From contig JBGALI010000011.1 in assembly GCA_044223975.1 (NCBI GenBank), positions 1 to 64,000 on the forward strand: a DNA stretch of 64,000 bases, in the 5' to 3' direction. This document shows, piece after piece, positions 1 to 8,467 of this stretch. Position numbers and translations under genes: made by a program. The notes below the pieces were generated by a model that was not told where the DNA came from, searched no databases, and was given only the letters and a program-made list of their open reading frames with translations. Within the stretch, counting starts at the first letter, position 1, and each line of letters opens with the position of its first letter. This DNA comes from CAZCPB01 sp044223975. GTDB lineage: Bacteria > Planctomycetota > Phycisphaerae > Phycisphaerales > UBA1924.

Positions 1-1326
1 ACCGGGCCGGGCGGCACGCCGACGCTGACGTTCTACACCACCGATGCGTTCACCAGCAACACGCCGGGCACGACGCACACGCCATCGAGCACGCCGAGCG
101 ATACGCCGTCGAGCAGCGGTGGCATGTCGTCCTCGGGAATGTCGAGCAGCGCAGGCTCCAGCGGCATGAGCAGCTCCGGCGGCGGCAGTTCCTCCGGCAT
201 GAGTTCTTCGGGCGCTTCGTCGGGCATGAGTTCCGGGGCGTCCAGCGGGATGTCGTCGGGGGCGAGTTCGGGCATGTCCTCGGGCATGTCCTCGGGCGGG
301 TCCTCTGGAGGGTCGTCCGGAGGGGGCAGTTCCGGCGGCGGCTCGTCGGGCGGGGGCGGGTCCAGTGGCGGCGGGAGCGGCCCGGGCGGCTCTGGTCCCG
401 GAGGCTCCGGCCCTGGCGGTTCTGGGCCGGGAGGGTCGGGCCCTGGGGGAAGCGGGCCGGGCGGATCTGGCCCCGGTGGCTCGGGACCAGGTTCAAACTG
501 CGTGCTGGCCGGGACGCCGGTGCGTCTGGCCTCCGGGCAGACCGTGCCGATCGAGGATCTGAAACCGGGCGACCGCATCGCGGCGCTCGACGTGGCGGGC
601 CTCGACCGCGATGTACCGTGGCGGGCTCAGTACCAGTGGCTCCGCCAGCGGGCCGAAGCGGTGCTCACGCCGGTCACCGGTTCCGTGGCCAGCGTGAAGG
701 TCGGCACGCACGACGGATTCATCACGATCAACGGTCGCCTACGGCTCACGCCCGAGCACCCCGTGCTCCTCCGCCGCGGCGAAGAGGTCGGGTTCGTCTC
801 GGCGGAGTTCGTACTCGTCGGCGACTACCTCGTGCGGCACGACCTCAGCGAGGAACGCGTCGAGACGACTTCCCGCGCCGGCGATCGCGTCACCACGGTC
901 GCAGTGCATGTGCCCGGTCTGAACGTCTTCCTGGCCGACGGCGTGTGGGTCCACAACGACATGCCCGCGACGCAGGCGACCGGGTCGGGATCGGCCTCTG
1001 GATCAGGGTCTGGCTCTGGCTCGGGATCAGGCTCATCGAGCGGCAGCGGGTCCGGCTCCGGCAGCGGCAAGTCGAGCGGCTCGTCCATGTCGAGCTCCGG
1101 AAGCTCGTCGGGGTCCGGCAGCTCGTCTGGCTCATCGAGCGGCAGCGGAAGTGAGAGCGGCTCCGGCCCGCCCGGTTCAGGCTCGGGGTCCGGCAGTGCT
1201 CAGCAGTCCGTGGCGCTCGGTGAGGGCGCGTCGTCGTTCATCGAGGGCGGCATGGAGGGCGTGCCGCCCGCGAAGTGGCAGCAGAGTGGATTGAGCAGTG
1301 GCATCGAAGAGGAGGTGAAGGCATGA
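1..1326 (+). CDS. Hint-domain protein with Gly/Ser-rich repeat linkers (5' truncated by window)
   Basis: The frame is open from base 1, so the true start lies upstream. Window-numbered residues 1-40 are Thr/Ser/Pro-rich, about 41-165 are Ser/Gly/Met repeats ending in Gly-Pro-Gly repeats, and about 167-320 form a Hint domain. This begins at Cys167 (NCVLAGTPV, codon at 499), continues with a typical IEDLKPGDRI block, and ends in FLADGVWVHND. A second Gly/Ser stretch (about 330-400) and a short acidic tail follow. Hint domains rearrange the peptide bond at their first Cys, giving cleavage or splicing in inteins, hedgehog proteins and bacterial pretoxins. The Cys start and terminal HN fit an active domain, but the substrate is unknown. 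The stop overlaps the next start (ATGA at 1323), so expression with the glycosyltransferases is likely. A surface protein, toxin carrier or phage structural protein are all possible. Confidence 0.75.
   Translation, partial: TGPGGTPTLTFYTTDAFTSNTPGTTHTPSSTPSDTPSSSGGMSSSGMSSSAGSSGMSSSGGGSSSGMSSSGASSGMSSGASSGMSSGASSGMSSGMSSGGSSGGSSGGGSSGGGSSGGGGSSGGGSGPGGSGPGGSGPGGSGPGGSGPGGSGPGGSGPGGSGPGSNCVLAGTPVRLASGQTVPIEDLKPGDRIAALDVAGLDRDVPWRAQYQWLRQRAEAVLTPVTGSVASVKVGTHDGFITINGRLRLTPEHPVLLRRGEEVGFVSAEFVLVGDYLVRHDLSEERVETTSRAGDRVTTVAVHVPGLNVFLADGVWVHNDMPATQATGSGSASGSGSGSGSGSGSSSGSGSGSGSGKSSGSSMSSSGSSSGSGSSSGSSSGSGSESGSGPPGSGSGSGSAQQSVALGEGASSFIEGGMEGVPPAKWQQSGLSSGIEEEVKA
124..498 (+). repeat. In-frame Ser/Gly/Met then Gly-Pro-Gly coding repeats
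   Basis: Short tandem coding repeats. The first part encodes variations of GMSSGASS, the second repeats of GPGGS (about nine copies up to base 490). They lie immediately before the Hint domain. A related Gly/Ser stretch lies after it at about 985-1195. The antisense strand is open and Pro-rich because of this composition, and those antisense frames are not genes. Confidence 0.8.
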
Positions 1327-1946
1327 TCCCGAAGGTCATCTACACGGCCGATTTGTCCGAGTCTCCCGACCGTCAGCGGCTCACCGCGTGGAAGCACGCG
1401 TGGCAGACGCTGCATCCGGAATGGGACGTCGTCACGTTCACGCTGGAGACCAGGCCGCCGATCCTGAACCACGATCAGTGGCAGCAGACGCTCGAACTCA
1501 GCGAGCCCGCGGCGTCGGCGGCACGGCTCAACCTCCTGCGCTACGAACTGCTCGCCCGCGAAGGCGGCGTATTCGTCGATCCCGATCGCCTGCCGCTGCG
1601 CCCGCTCGATGAACTCGTCGCCGGCGTCGGCGCATTCTGCTCGACGATCGCCAGCCACGGTGCGAGCCGTCCGCACATGCTCTCGCCGTCGGTGCTCGGT
1701 GCGACGCGGAATCATCCGATGCTCTGGCACGCGATCCGCGACCTGCCGCACTCGGTGCTGGTCTATCGCGGTGTGTGGGACCAGAGCGGGCCGGGGTTCC
1801 TCACCCGCGTCGTCCGCGACCACGGACACTTCCGCGACGTGGTGCCGTTCCACTGGGCTCTGTTCGAGCAGGGCGAAGAACCCGGCAAGGCCCACGGCGG
1901 CGCGTTCGGGTTCGTGACCGGCAAGACGGCGGAGGTCGCGGCTTGA
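1323..1946 (+). CDS. OCH1/GT32-like glycosyltransferase (DXD sugar-binding family)
   Basis: A 207-residue protein starting at the ATG that overlaps the previous stop. It begins MIPKVIYTADL, like the I-P-K-x-I-H-Q start of GT32/OCH1-type (Gly_transf_sug) enzymes. The block around residues 75-90 reads LLRYELLAREGGVFVDPDR, in which DPD is the DXD motif that binds metal and the nucleotide sugar. It resembles the next gene throughout, including a shared GPGFLTRVV / GPGLLARVV element, so the two are probably an old tandem duplication. The sugar donor and acceptor cannot be read from the sequence. Given the neighbour, glycosylation of the Hint/repeat protein is a plausible inference, as Ser-rich repeats are common glycan acceptors. 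Its stop overlaps the TTG start of the next gene. Confidence 0.75.
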   Translation: MIPKVIYTADLSESPDRQRLTAWKHAWQTLHPEWDVVTFTLETRPPILNHDQWQQTLELSEPAASAARLNLLRYELLAREGGVFVDPDRLPLRPLDELVAGVGAFCSTIASHGASRPHMLSPSVLGATRNHPMLWHAIRDLPHSVLVYRGVWDQSGPGFLTRVVRDHGHFRDVVPFHWALFEQGEEPGKAHGGAFGFVTGKTAEVAA

Positions 1947-2611
1947 GCACTACCGCAACCCTGATCCCGCGGGTCCTGCACCAGATCTGGCTGGGCAAGG
2001 GTGAGATGCCCCTGCACCAGCGGCGCTGGCGTCGCCGCTTCGCCGAGATGAACCCGCACTGGGAGATGCGGCTCTGGTCGGACGACAACCTGCCGCCGAT
2101 CCTCAACCGAAACGCATGGGCGGCCTGCGGCAACGTCGGCGGCACGCCCGGCTGCGTGATGCGCTCGGACATCCTGCGCCTCGAACTCCTGGCCCGCTTC
2201 GGCGGCGTGTACCTCGACACCGACGTGAAGCCCATCCGCCCGCTCGATGAGATGTGCCCGCCCGAAGTTCGCGCCTGGGCCGCATGCGAGCAACTCGACA
2301 TCGTCTCCAACGCGGCGATGGGCTTTCCGGCCAACCACCCGGCGATGTGGCACATGGTGGCGATGATCGAAGAGTCGTTCTTCGAGCGCCGGTACGTCGG
2401 CGATCAAGCCGGACCGGGGCTGCTCGCTCGGGTGGTCACCCAGTACGACGACGTGGCTCTCTATCCACCGGCGTACTTCCACCCGACGGTCGGAGAGTCG
2501 AAGTCCAATCCCAACGCAAAGCACTTCCTTTTGGGCGCGCATCTCTTTGCTGGGACATGGGTTGTGGAAAACCGCCCCCGACACTGTCGGTTGTGGGAAG
2601 CGAACGCCTAA
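1943..2611 (+). CDS. OCH1/GT32-like glycosyltransferase, second copy
   Basis: A 222-residue protein. The start chosen is the TTG at 1943, which overlaps the preceding TGA (TTGA); the next residues (LIPRVLHQIWLG) match the classical N-terminus of GT32-type transferases. Canonical motifs are SDILRLELLARFGGVYLDTD (about residues 75-95), which contains the DXD, and a later NAAMGFPANHPAMW block. It is closer to the family consensus than the upstream copy and is probably the catalytically standard member. It closes the three-gene Hint/glycosyltransferase unit. About 50 bases without a gene separate it from the defence-type train. Confidence 0.8.
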   Translation: MSTTATLIPRVLHQIWLGKGEMPLHQRRWRRRFAEMNPHWEMRLWSDDNLPPILNRNAWAACGNVGGTPGCVMRSDILRLELLARFGGVYLDTDVKPIRPLDEMCPPEVRAWAACEQLDIVSNAAMGFPANHPAMWHMVAMIEESFFERRYVGDQAGPGLLARVVTQYDDVALYPPAYFHPTVGESKSNPNAKHFLLGAHLFAGTWVVENRPRHCRLWEANA

Positions 2612-2648
2612 ACCTGACTCTCGTCATCCACGAACGGCTAACAACGGA

Positions 2649-2661
2649 TACACTGGCCGCA
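2649..2661 (+). promoter_or_regulatory. Possible -10 element giving a leaderless start for the island's first gene
   Basis: TACACT (2649-2654) matches a -10 hexamer at four or five positions, and a start seven bases later would put +1 on the A of the ATG at 2661. No purine-rich ribosome-binding site precedes that ATG, consistent with a leaderless message. No good -35 is visible, so confidence is low. Confidence 0.25.
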
Positions 2662-2894
2662 TGGCTCGAAACCCCCGAGCGCCCGGTCGTGCTGCGCCTC
2701 CGCCCGAGGTCATGACCATCTCTGACCTTGCGGAGTATCTCCAGGTGTCTAAGTCGTCCCTCTACAAGCTGGTTCAGTGCGGTCGAGTGCCTGGCCAGAA
2801 GGTCGGGAAGCACTGGCGCTTCAGTCGGGCCTCGATCGACAAGTGGCTCGCTGAGGGCCACTCGCCAGCGAAAGCCGTTCGGGATCACGAATGA
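2661..2894 (+). CDS. Excisionase/MerR-type helix-turn-helix DNA-binding protein
   Basis: A 77-residue protein; the ATG at 2661 gives the compact size expected of the family. Residues about 15-65 form the excisionase/HTH_17 pattern: MTISDLAEYLQVSKSSLYKL, then a GRVPGQKVGKHWRF wing and an IDKWL helix. Such small proteins act as phage excisionases or as local transcription regulators bound near their own genes. The stop overlaps the start of the large helicase gene (ATGA at 2891), so the two are translationally coupled. As first gene of the train it is a good candidate regulator of the island, and its type also fits an origin in an integrated element. Confidence 0.85.
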   Translation: MARNPRAPGRAAPPPEVMTISDLAEYLQVSKSSLYKLVQCGRVPGQKVGKHWRFSRASIDKWLAEGHSPAKAVRDHE

Positions 2895-5800
2895 CGACTC
2901 ACGACTTTCCAATTGGACGGCGCATTCAGCTGCCGGGACACTTCCCGGAGCCCGTTGTTCTTGAGGCGGCACGAGCCTTGGGAAGCGGCTACGAGTGCCG
3001 AGTTCGCCTTCATGATGGCACCCTCGATGAAGTGGTGATATCCGAGGTCGAGGCGGATCTTCTTTCGCAGAAGACGACCGGCTCGAATCTGCTGCGGATG
3101 GTCGATCCGGTCGATCTGCAGCTACTTGTAGAGTCCGCACGAATCCGGCTTGCCTATGCCCACGACCGGCAGTTTGCCGTCAGCCTGTCGGGTATTCGCA
3201 CGCTCCCGCACCAGATCGAGGCCGTCTACCAGAAGATGCTTCCACAGCCATGCCTGCGGTTCCTGCTGGCCGATGACCCCGGCGCCGGCAAGACCATCAT
3301 GGCCGGTCTGCTCATCAAGGAGATGAAGCTCCGCGAGGCCGTGGACCGGGTGCTGATTCTCTGCCCCGCACCGCTCACCGTTCAGTGGCAGGACGAAATG
3401 CAGCGTTGGTTCGGTGAGACATTCGACATCATCTTCGCTGCGGTCGATCAACAGCAACTCGCTAATCCTTGGAGCCGTGGCTCCCAGGTCATCGCGTCGC
3501 TCGACTATGCCAAGCAGAACGATGTTCGTGAACGCGTCTGGCAGCAGCATTGGGACTTGGTCATCATCGACGAGGCCCACAAGTGTTCCGCTCGCACCAA
3601 GAGCGGGGGCGCCGGCCGCGGTCCCCAGGTTGAGGCCACGAAACGATACGAGTTGGCTGCCAAACTCTCCGAGCAAACCGACCACCTGCTCCTGATGACC
3701 GCCACGCCGCACCACGGCGACGAGGATAAGTTCGCCCACTTCCTTCGCCTGGTCGATCCAGACCTCTTTGGCGAGCCGCACCGGCTGGGACAGCAGGCGA
3801 CCGACATGCGTGGAGACATTTTCCGCCTCGGCGGTGATTGTCCCTGGATGCTCCGCCGTCTCAAAGAAGACCTCAAGGACATGGATGGTCAGAGGCTTTT
3901 CCCCGACCGCCATGCCATTACCGTCCCGTTCACGCTCAACACCGACGAGTTCGCGCTCTACAAGGCCGTCACCGCCTACATCAACGAGTTCATTCCGCAG
4001 CTGCAGGGCCAGCGAAAGACCTCAGCAGCACTCGCCCGCACCGTTCTTCAACGCCGACTCGCGTCCTCAGCCTGCGCCATTCACGAATCACTCAAGCGGC
4101 GCCAACTGAAACAGCAGACGCTGCTCGATGAACTCGAACTCCTGCCACCCGCCCAACGCAGTCGCAAACTCGCGCAGCTCCAAGGCCGCGTCATCGACTC
4201 CGAACAGGACGAGGACGACCTCGATGATGCCGATCGCGATGTGCTCATCGACGAGTTCTCGGCCGCGGTGGAGCTAGACCAACTTCGCGCCGAGATCGCC
4301 GTTCTCAAGGATGTGACGGAGCAGGCTCGCAAGGTGCGAGAGGCCGCCAGCGACTCCAAGCTCAAGGCGCTCAAGGAATGCTTGGCCCGCGCCACCTTTG
4401 CCGAACTCAAGGATGGCCGTGGCAAGCTGTTGCTGTTCACGGAGCATCGCGACACGCTCAACTACGTCAAGGAGCATCTCACTCGCTGGGGATACACCAC
4501 CTGCGAAATCCACGGTGGAATGAACCCCCACGAGAGGAAGCGTGCCCAGGAAGCGTTCCGCACCCGATGTCAGATCTGCGTCGCTACCGAGGCCGCGGGC
4601 GAGGGCATCAATCTCCAGTTCTGCCACCTCATGGTCAACTATGACATGCCATGGAACCCGACGCGCCTGGAGCAGCGCCTCGGGCGCATCCATCGCATCG
4701 GCCAAGAGAAGGACTGTTACGCCTTCAACTTCGTCGCCATCGAAGGCGAAGACGGCGGTGCCATCGTCGAAGGCCGCATCCTTCAGCGCCTGCTGGAGAA
4801 GCTCGAAATCATGCGAGGTTCACTCGCCGGCCGAGTCTTCGACGTCATTGGCGAAGTGCTCAGCCTTAACGACGTGAACTTGCCAGAAATGCTCCGCGAG
4901 GCCGCGGCCAACCCCCGTCGGCTTGATGACTATCTCGAAATCATCGACGGTATCGACCCCGAACGCCTCAAGCAATATGAGCGTGCTACCGGAATAGCCC
5001 TGGCTCGCGCGCACGTCGATTTCTCCGGGTTCCAGAAACAGAACCTCGAGATCGAAGAGCGTCGGCTCATGCCCAAGTACGTCGAGCAGCAGTTCCTCGA
5101 TTCCGCCAAGCGTGTCGGCTTGCGCATGGAGCCGCGTGCCGACGGTCTGTGGCGCGTCGAGCATGTGCTGGCCGACCTTCGCTCCGAGCGCCTCGCCGCA
5201 GTCCAAAAGGTCGGCAAAGCCGAAAGCGAGTATCGCAAGGTCACTTTCCACAAAGAAACGCTGGAGCAGGATCAACACATCGATGCCGTGCTGGTTGGCC
5301 CGGGCCACCCGCTTTACGCCGCCGTCGATGAGAAGCTCAACGGCACGCTGTCCCTCGCCGTAGGAGCCACCGCTGTCTTTATCGACTCTCAGGCCGCAGC
5401 CCCGTATCGGCTTCACTTCTTCGAAATCAGCGTACGGGGTAAGGACAGCCGCGGAAAGGATGTTCCGCTCTACGCCGAAGTTGTCGCCGTCCGCGAGGAT
5501 GGAGGCCACCCTCCCTCGTTTGAAGTCGTTCCAGCCGACGTGCTCATTGACCTGGCCCCGCACCCACAACCCTTTCTGGACATTGAACCGGCCGACCCGC
5601 AGCCTGCCGCCGATCACCTTAAGAGCACCTACCAGCTCGAAGTGCGGCAGCGCTGCCAGCAGGAGCGCCAGCAGTTCTCGACGGTCGTCCGCGACTACCT
5701 GGAGCGATCGTTCAAGGCTCGCATCAGCAGGGCTCAGAACACCTACATGAGCCTCATGGGGCAGTTGACCGAGAACCCCGACTTCAAGCGAGCTGCCGAC

Positions 5801-6388
5801 GAGGCCAGGAAGCACGTGGATGACCTACAGCGCACCAAGACGGAACGACTCGCCGGTCTCGATCGTCTGCAGATCGCCCGCACAGGACCGGTCCGCCACC
5901 TCGCCACAGCCGTCGTGCTTACCGCCGCGGGCGACATGGCCACCCAACTGGGCACCCTTGCACGCGAGGGCGATGCAGAGCTCCGCAAGCGCAAGGAACT
6001 ACGCGCCGAAGAGGTCGTCATCGACGCGCTCGTGGCCGAGGGCTTTCCACGCGAGAACATTCAGCGTGTCGGCAACCAGAGGATCGGCTTCGATATCCGT
6101 GCCCACAGGGTCATCGATCCGACGACCGGCTTGCTTGACGTGCGCCGCATCGAGGTCAAGGGCTACGGGCGTGGGAACGACATCCAACTGACCGTCAACG
6201 AGTGGTACAAGGCTCAGCAACTCGGCCATACCTATTGGCTCTGCGTCGTCTGGAACCCATTGGAAACTGACAGCGAACTCGTGAGCATCCACAACCCTGC
6301 CGAGAAGCTCGACCACGCAAAGAAGGAAGTGGTCGCTGCCAGAATGTTCTGTATTCCAGCCGATGCCATTAACAGGGCCGCTCGCTGA
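2891..6388 (+). CDS. SNF2-family helicase with C-terminal NOV_C (DUF3883)-like domain (DrmD-like)
   Basis: A 1165-residue protein. Walker A is DDPGAGKTIMAGL (near 127), motif II IIDEAHK (near 226), motif III MTATPHHG (near 270), and the second RecA lobe carries EGINLQFCHLMVNYDMPWNP and RLGRIHRIGQ (near 600). This is the ATPase core of SNF2-type double-strand DNA translocases. A long helical middle region follows, then residues about 1060-1130 with GFDI...RRIEVKGYG, like the NOV_C/DUF3883 domain, which has a PD-(D/E)XK-like D...ExK arrangement; nuclease activity is not proven. Helicases of this layout accompany defence methylases, and DISARM DrmD has this general type. The start overlaps the HTH gene and the UvrD-type helicase follows after 12 bases. 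Confidence 0.88.
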   Translation: MTTHDFPIGRRIQLPGHFPEPVVLEAARALGSGYECRVRLHDGTLDEVVISEVEADLLSQKTTGSNLLRMVDPVDLQLLVESARIRLAYAHDRQFAVSLSGIRTLPHQIEAVYQKMLPQPCLRFLLADDPGAGKTIMAGLLIKEMKLREAVDRVLILCPAPLTVQWQDEMQRWFGETFDIIFAAVDQQQLANPWSRGSQVIASLDYAKQNDVRERVWQQHWDLVIIDEAHKCSARTKSGGAGRGPQVEATKRYELAAKLSEQTDHLLLMTATPHHGDEDKFAHFLRLVDPDLFGEPHRLGQQATDMRGDIFRLGGDCPWMLRRLKEDLKDMDGQRLFPDRHAITVPFTLNTDEFALYKAVTAYINEFIPQLQGQRKTSAALARTVLQRRLASSACAIHESLKRRQLKQQTLLDELELLPPAQRSRKLAQLQGRVIDSEQDEDDLDDADRDVLIDEFSAAVELDQLRAEIAVLKDVTEQARKVREAASDSKLKALKECLARATFAELKDGRGKLLLFTEHRDTLNYVKEHLTRWGYTTCEIHGGMNPHERKRAQEAFRTRCQICVATEAAGEGINLQFCHLMVNYDMPWNPTRLEQRLGRIHRIGQEKDCYAFNFVAIEGEDGGAIVEGRILQRLLEKLEIMRGSLAGRVFDVIGEVLSLNDVNLPEMLREAAANPRRLDDYLEIIDGIDPERLKQYERATGIALARAHVDFSGFQKQNLEIEERRLMPKYVEQQFLDSAKRVGLRMEPRADGLWRVEHVLADLRSERLAAVQKVGKAESEYRKVTFHKETLEQDQHIDAVLVGPGHPLYAAVDEKLNGTLSLAVGATAVFIDSQAAAPYRLHFFEISVRGKDSRGKDVPLYAEVVAVREDGGHPPSFEVVPADVLIDLAPHPQPFLDIEPADPQPAADHLKSTYQLEVRQRCQQERQQFSTVVRDYLERSFKARISRAQNTYMSLMGQLTENPDFKRAADEARKHVDDLQRTKTERLAGLDRLQIARTGPVRHLATAVVLTAAGDMATQLGTLAREGDAELRKRKELRAEEVVIDALVAEGFPRENIQRVGNQRIGFDIRAHRVIDPTTGLLDVRRIEVKGYGRGNDIQLTVNEWYKAQQLGHTYWLCVVWNPLETDSELVSIHNPAEKLDHAKKEVVAARMFCIPADAINRAAR

Positions 6389-6400
6389 AACGAGAGACGA

Positions 6401-8467
6401 ATGCCAATTACTCCACAACAGAAACACGCAGCGGAGCAGCAGCAAATCAATGCCGCCAACGACACCGCGCCACAAATCCGATTGCTGGCCGGTCCGGGCA
6501 CGGGCAAGTCGAAGACAATCGAGAAGCGAGTAGTCAACCTTCTTTCCCAGGGCGTCGCGGCCGACGCCATCTTCGTCGTGTCGTTTACTCGTCTGACGTG
6601 CAAGGAACTTCGACAGCGAATTCAAGCGGCGTGCGCTCCCTTTGCGTTCGCCATGCAAGCCACCGACATCCCCGTGTCGACGATGCACTCGCTAGCGCTC
6701 AGAATCCTCCGTCGCGCCAACCTCCTGACAGCCTATCCCAGCACACCAATGCTCCTGGACGAGTGGGAACAGAATTCTGTCTACGACGCGGAGCTCGCTT
6801 CGCACATCGGGTGCAATCCGGGACGGGCCTCCGAGATTCGTCTTGCGCATGATGCCCAATGGCAGACGCTCAATCCGGCTCAGATTGCTCAGGCGCAAAT
6901 CACCCCGCAAGAGATCGCGGGATTCCAGTCGTTCCACGGCACGCGAACGCACCTTTACAGTTGTGTGCTGCCGGGCGAAGTCATTCATCGCTGCGTCGAA
7001 GCGATTCAGCAGGGAGCGCTCGCGCCAGCACTCCTTCCAGCAATCTCCCACCTGATCGTGGATGAGTACCAGGACCTCAACGCGTGCGATCAGGAGTTCA
7101 TCCGACTGCTCACCCAGAATGGTGCGGTGCTCTTCGTGGCGGGTGACGACGATCAGAGCATCTACTCCTTTCGCCACGCCAATCCAGACGGCATCGTCAA
7201 CTTCGCCACGCCCTATCCGCAGTCTGCCACGCACATCCTCACGGACTGCTTCCGATGCACGCCTGCGGTACTCGCTGCGGCCAACCGCCTCATTCAGCAC
7301 AACCCCAACCGTGTGGCGAAGAACCTCGGCTCTCTCTACGCGGCCTCACATCCGCCTGTGCCGGGGCACCTAACCGTATGGTCGTGTTCCTCCGTTCAAC
7401 AGGAAGCCCAGGTCATCGCCGGTTCCTGCGAAGCACTCCGAGCGGCCGGGCTACAAGGCCGGGAAGACGAAATCGTCATCTTGATCGCCAATCGCCGAGT
7501 TCAGCTTGTTTCGATTCAGCAGGAACTGACCGCTCGCGGACTGCCGTTCGCGCTTCCGAGGGGGAAGAGCCTTGTAGACGAGCAAGACGGGGTTCGCGCA
7601 GGGTACACCATTCTCCGGATGATTCGGGAGATCACGGGCACGGACCGCGACTATCCCGCGTATCGCGATCTCCTCGAACTTCTGACAGGCGTTGGCGCCG
7701 CAACGTGCAAATCAGTTGGTGATGCGTGCATTACGAACAACCAGAACTTCCGGGATCTGTTTCACTTGAACCAGGCTCCCGCGTGGTTGTCCGTACGAGC
7801 GTCTGCCGCATTTGTGCGAATCGTGGCCGTTGTACAGGCAATCTCCGCATGGGCGCTCACGGACACGCTCACTGCTCGACAGGCCGACCTCGATAGCCTA
7901 ATCAGGACACACATATTCAACTCTGGTGCCACGGCAGCTTCGGCACCCGGTGAATGGCAGTCGTTTGTCGGAACGCTTCCACTTTCCATGACGCTGGAAG
8001 AACTGCTCGCTTACCTATCCGCCGACGATGAGGCGGAACAGGAGCAGATTCTCGCGGCAGTCAACGAGCGGATCGGACAACCGGCACAGGCTGGGATTCA
8101 GCCACAAGCCAAGCGAATCCGCATACTCACCATGCACGGGGCCAAAGGGCTCAGCGGAAGTGTGGTGTTCATCCCAGGTGCCGAGAACGGTCTGATTCCG
8201 TCCTTCAGGGCGCTTCAGGCAACCGGGCTCTTGATGGAGCAGCGACGGCTGTTCTACGTATCGCTGACCCGTGCAAAGGCATGCTGCATCGTGTCGCACG
8301 TCACGACACGAACCGGCGCATCTGCCCAAGCCTTGACTCAGAGCCCAGTTGCGAACATGGCACGTTCCCAGTTTGTTGCCGACATGGCCGTCGCCTCCTC
8401 ACCACGCACGACACCATTCACGCCGGCCGAGGCTTCAGCCATCGTTGCGGAGATCAGCAATCTATGA
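6401..8467 (+). CDS. UvrD/Rep/PcrA-type superfamily 1A helicase
   Basis: A 688-residue protein with the SF1A motifs in order: Walker A LAGPGTGKSKTIEKRV (about 30-45), Ia SFTRLTCKELRQRI, II VDEYQDLN (about 218), III GDDDQSIYSFRHA (about 250), V TMHGAKGLSGSVVF (about 568) and VI RRLFYVSLTRAK (about 615). The family unwinds DNA 3' to 5' or strips proteins from single-stranded DNA. It lacks a fused RecB-type nuclease. It sits 12 bases after the SNF2 helicase, and its stop overlaps the methylase start (ATGA at 8464), so it belongs to the same message rather than being housekeeping UvrD. A UvrD-type member between the helicase and methylase genes is unusual for this defence type. Confidence 0.9.
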   Translation: MPITPQQKHAAEQQQINAANDTAPQIRLLAGPGTGKSKTIEKRVVNLLSQGVAADAIFVVSFTRLTCKELRQRIQAACAPFAFAMQATDIPVSTMHSLALRILRRANLLTAYPSTPMLLDEWEQNSVYDAELASHIGCNPGRASEIRLAHDAQWQTLNPAQIAQAQITPQEIAGFQSFHGTRTHLYSCVLPGEVIHRCVEAIQQGALAPALLPAISHLIVDEYQDLNACDQEFIRLLTQNGAVLFVAGDDDQSIYSFRHANPDGIVNFATPYPQSATHILTDCFRCTPAVLAAANRLIQHNPNRVAKNLGSLYAASHPPVPGHLTVWSCSSVQQEAQVIAGSCEALRAAGLQGREDEIVILIANRRVQLVSIQQELTARGLPFALPRGKSLVDEQDGVRAGYTILRMIREITGTDRDYPAYRDLLELLTGVGAATCKSVGDACITNNQNFRDLFHLNQAPAWLSVRASAAFVRIVAVVQAISAWALTDTLTARQADLDSLIRTHIFNSGATAASAPGEWQSFVGTLPLSMTLEELLAYLSADDEAEQEQILAAVNERIGQPAQAGIQPQAKRIRILTMHGAKGLSGSVVFIPGAENGLIPSFRALQATGLLMEQRRLFYVSLTRAKACCIVSHVTTRTGASAQALTQSPVANMARSQFVADMAVASSPRTTPFTPAEASAIVAEISNL

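Noticed and set aside
33..578. Antisense Pro-rich open frames opposite the Ser/Gly repeats
   Set aside because: They mirror the repeat composition of the plus-strand gene, have no recognisable domain, and overlap a gene with a clear Hint domain.
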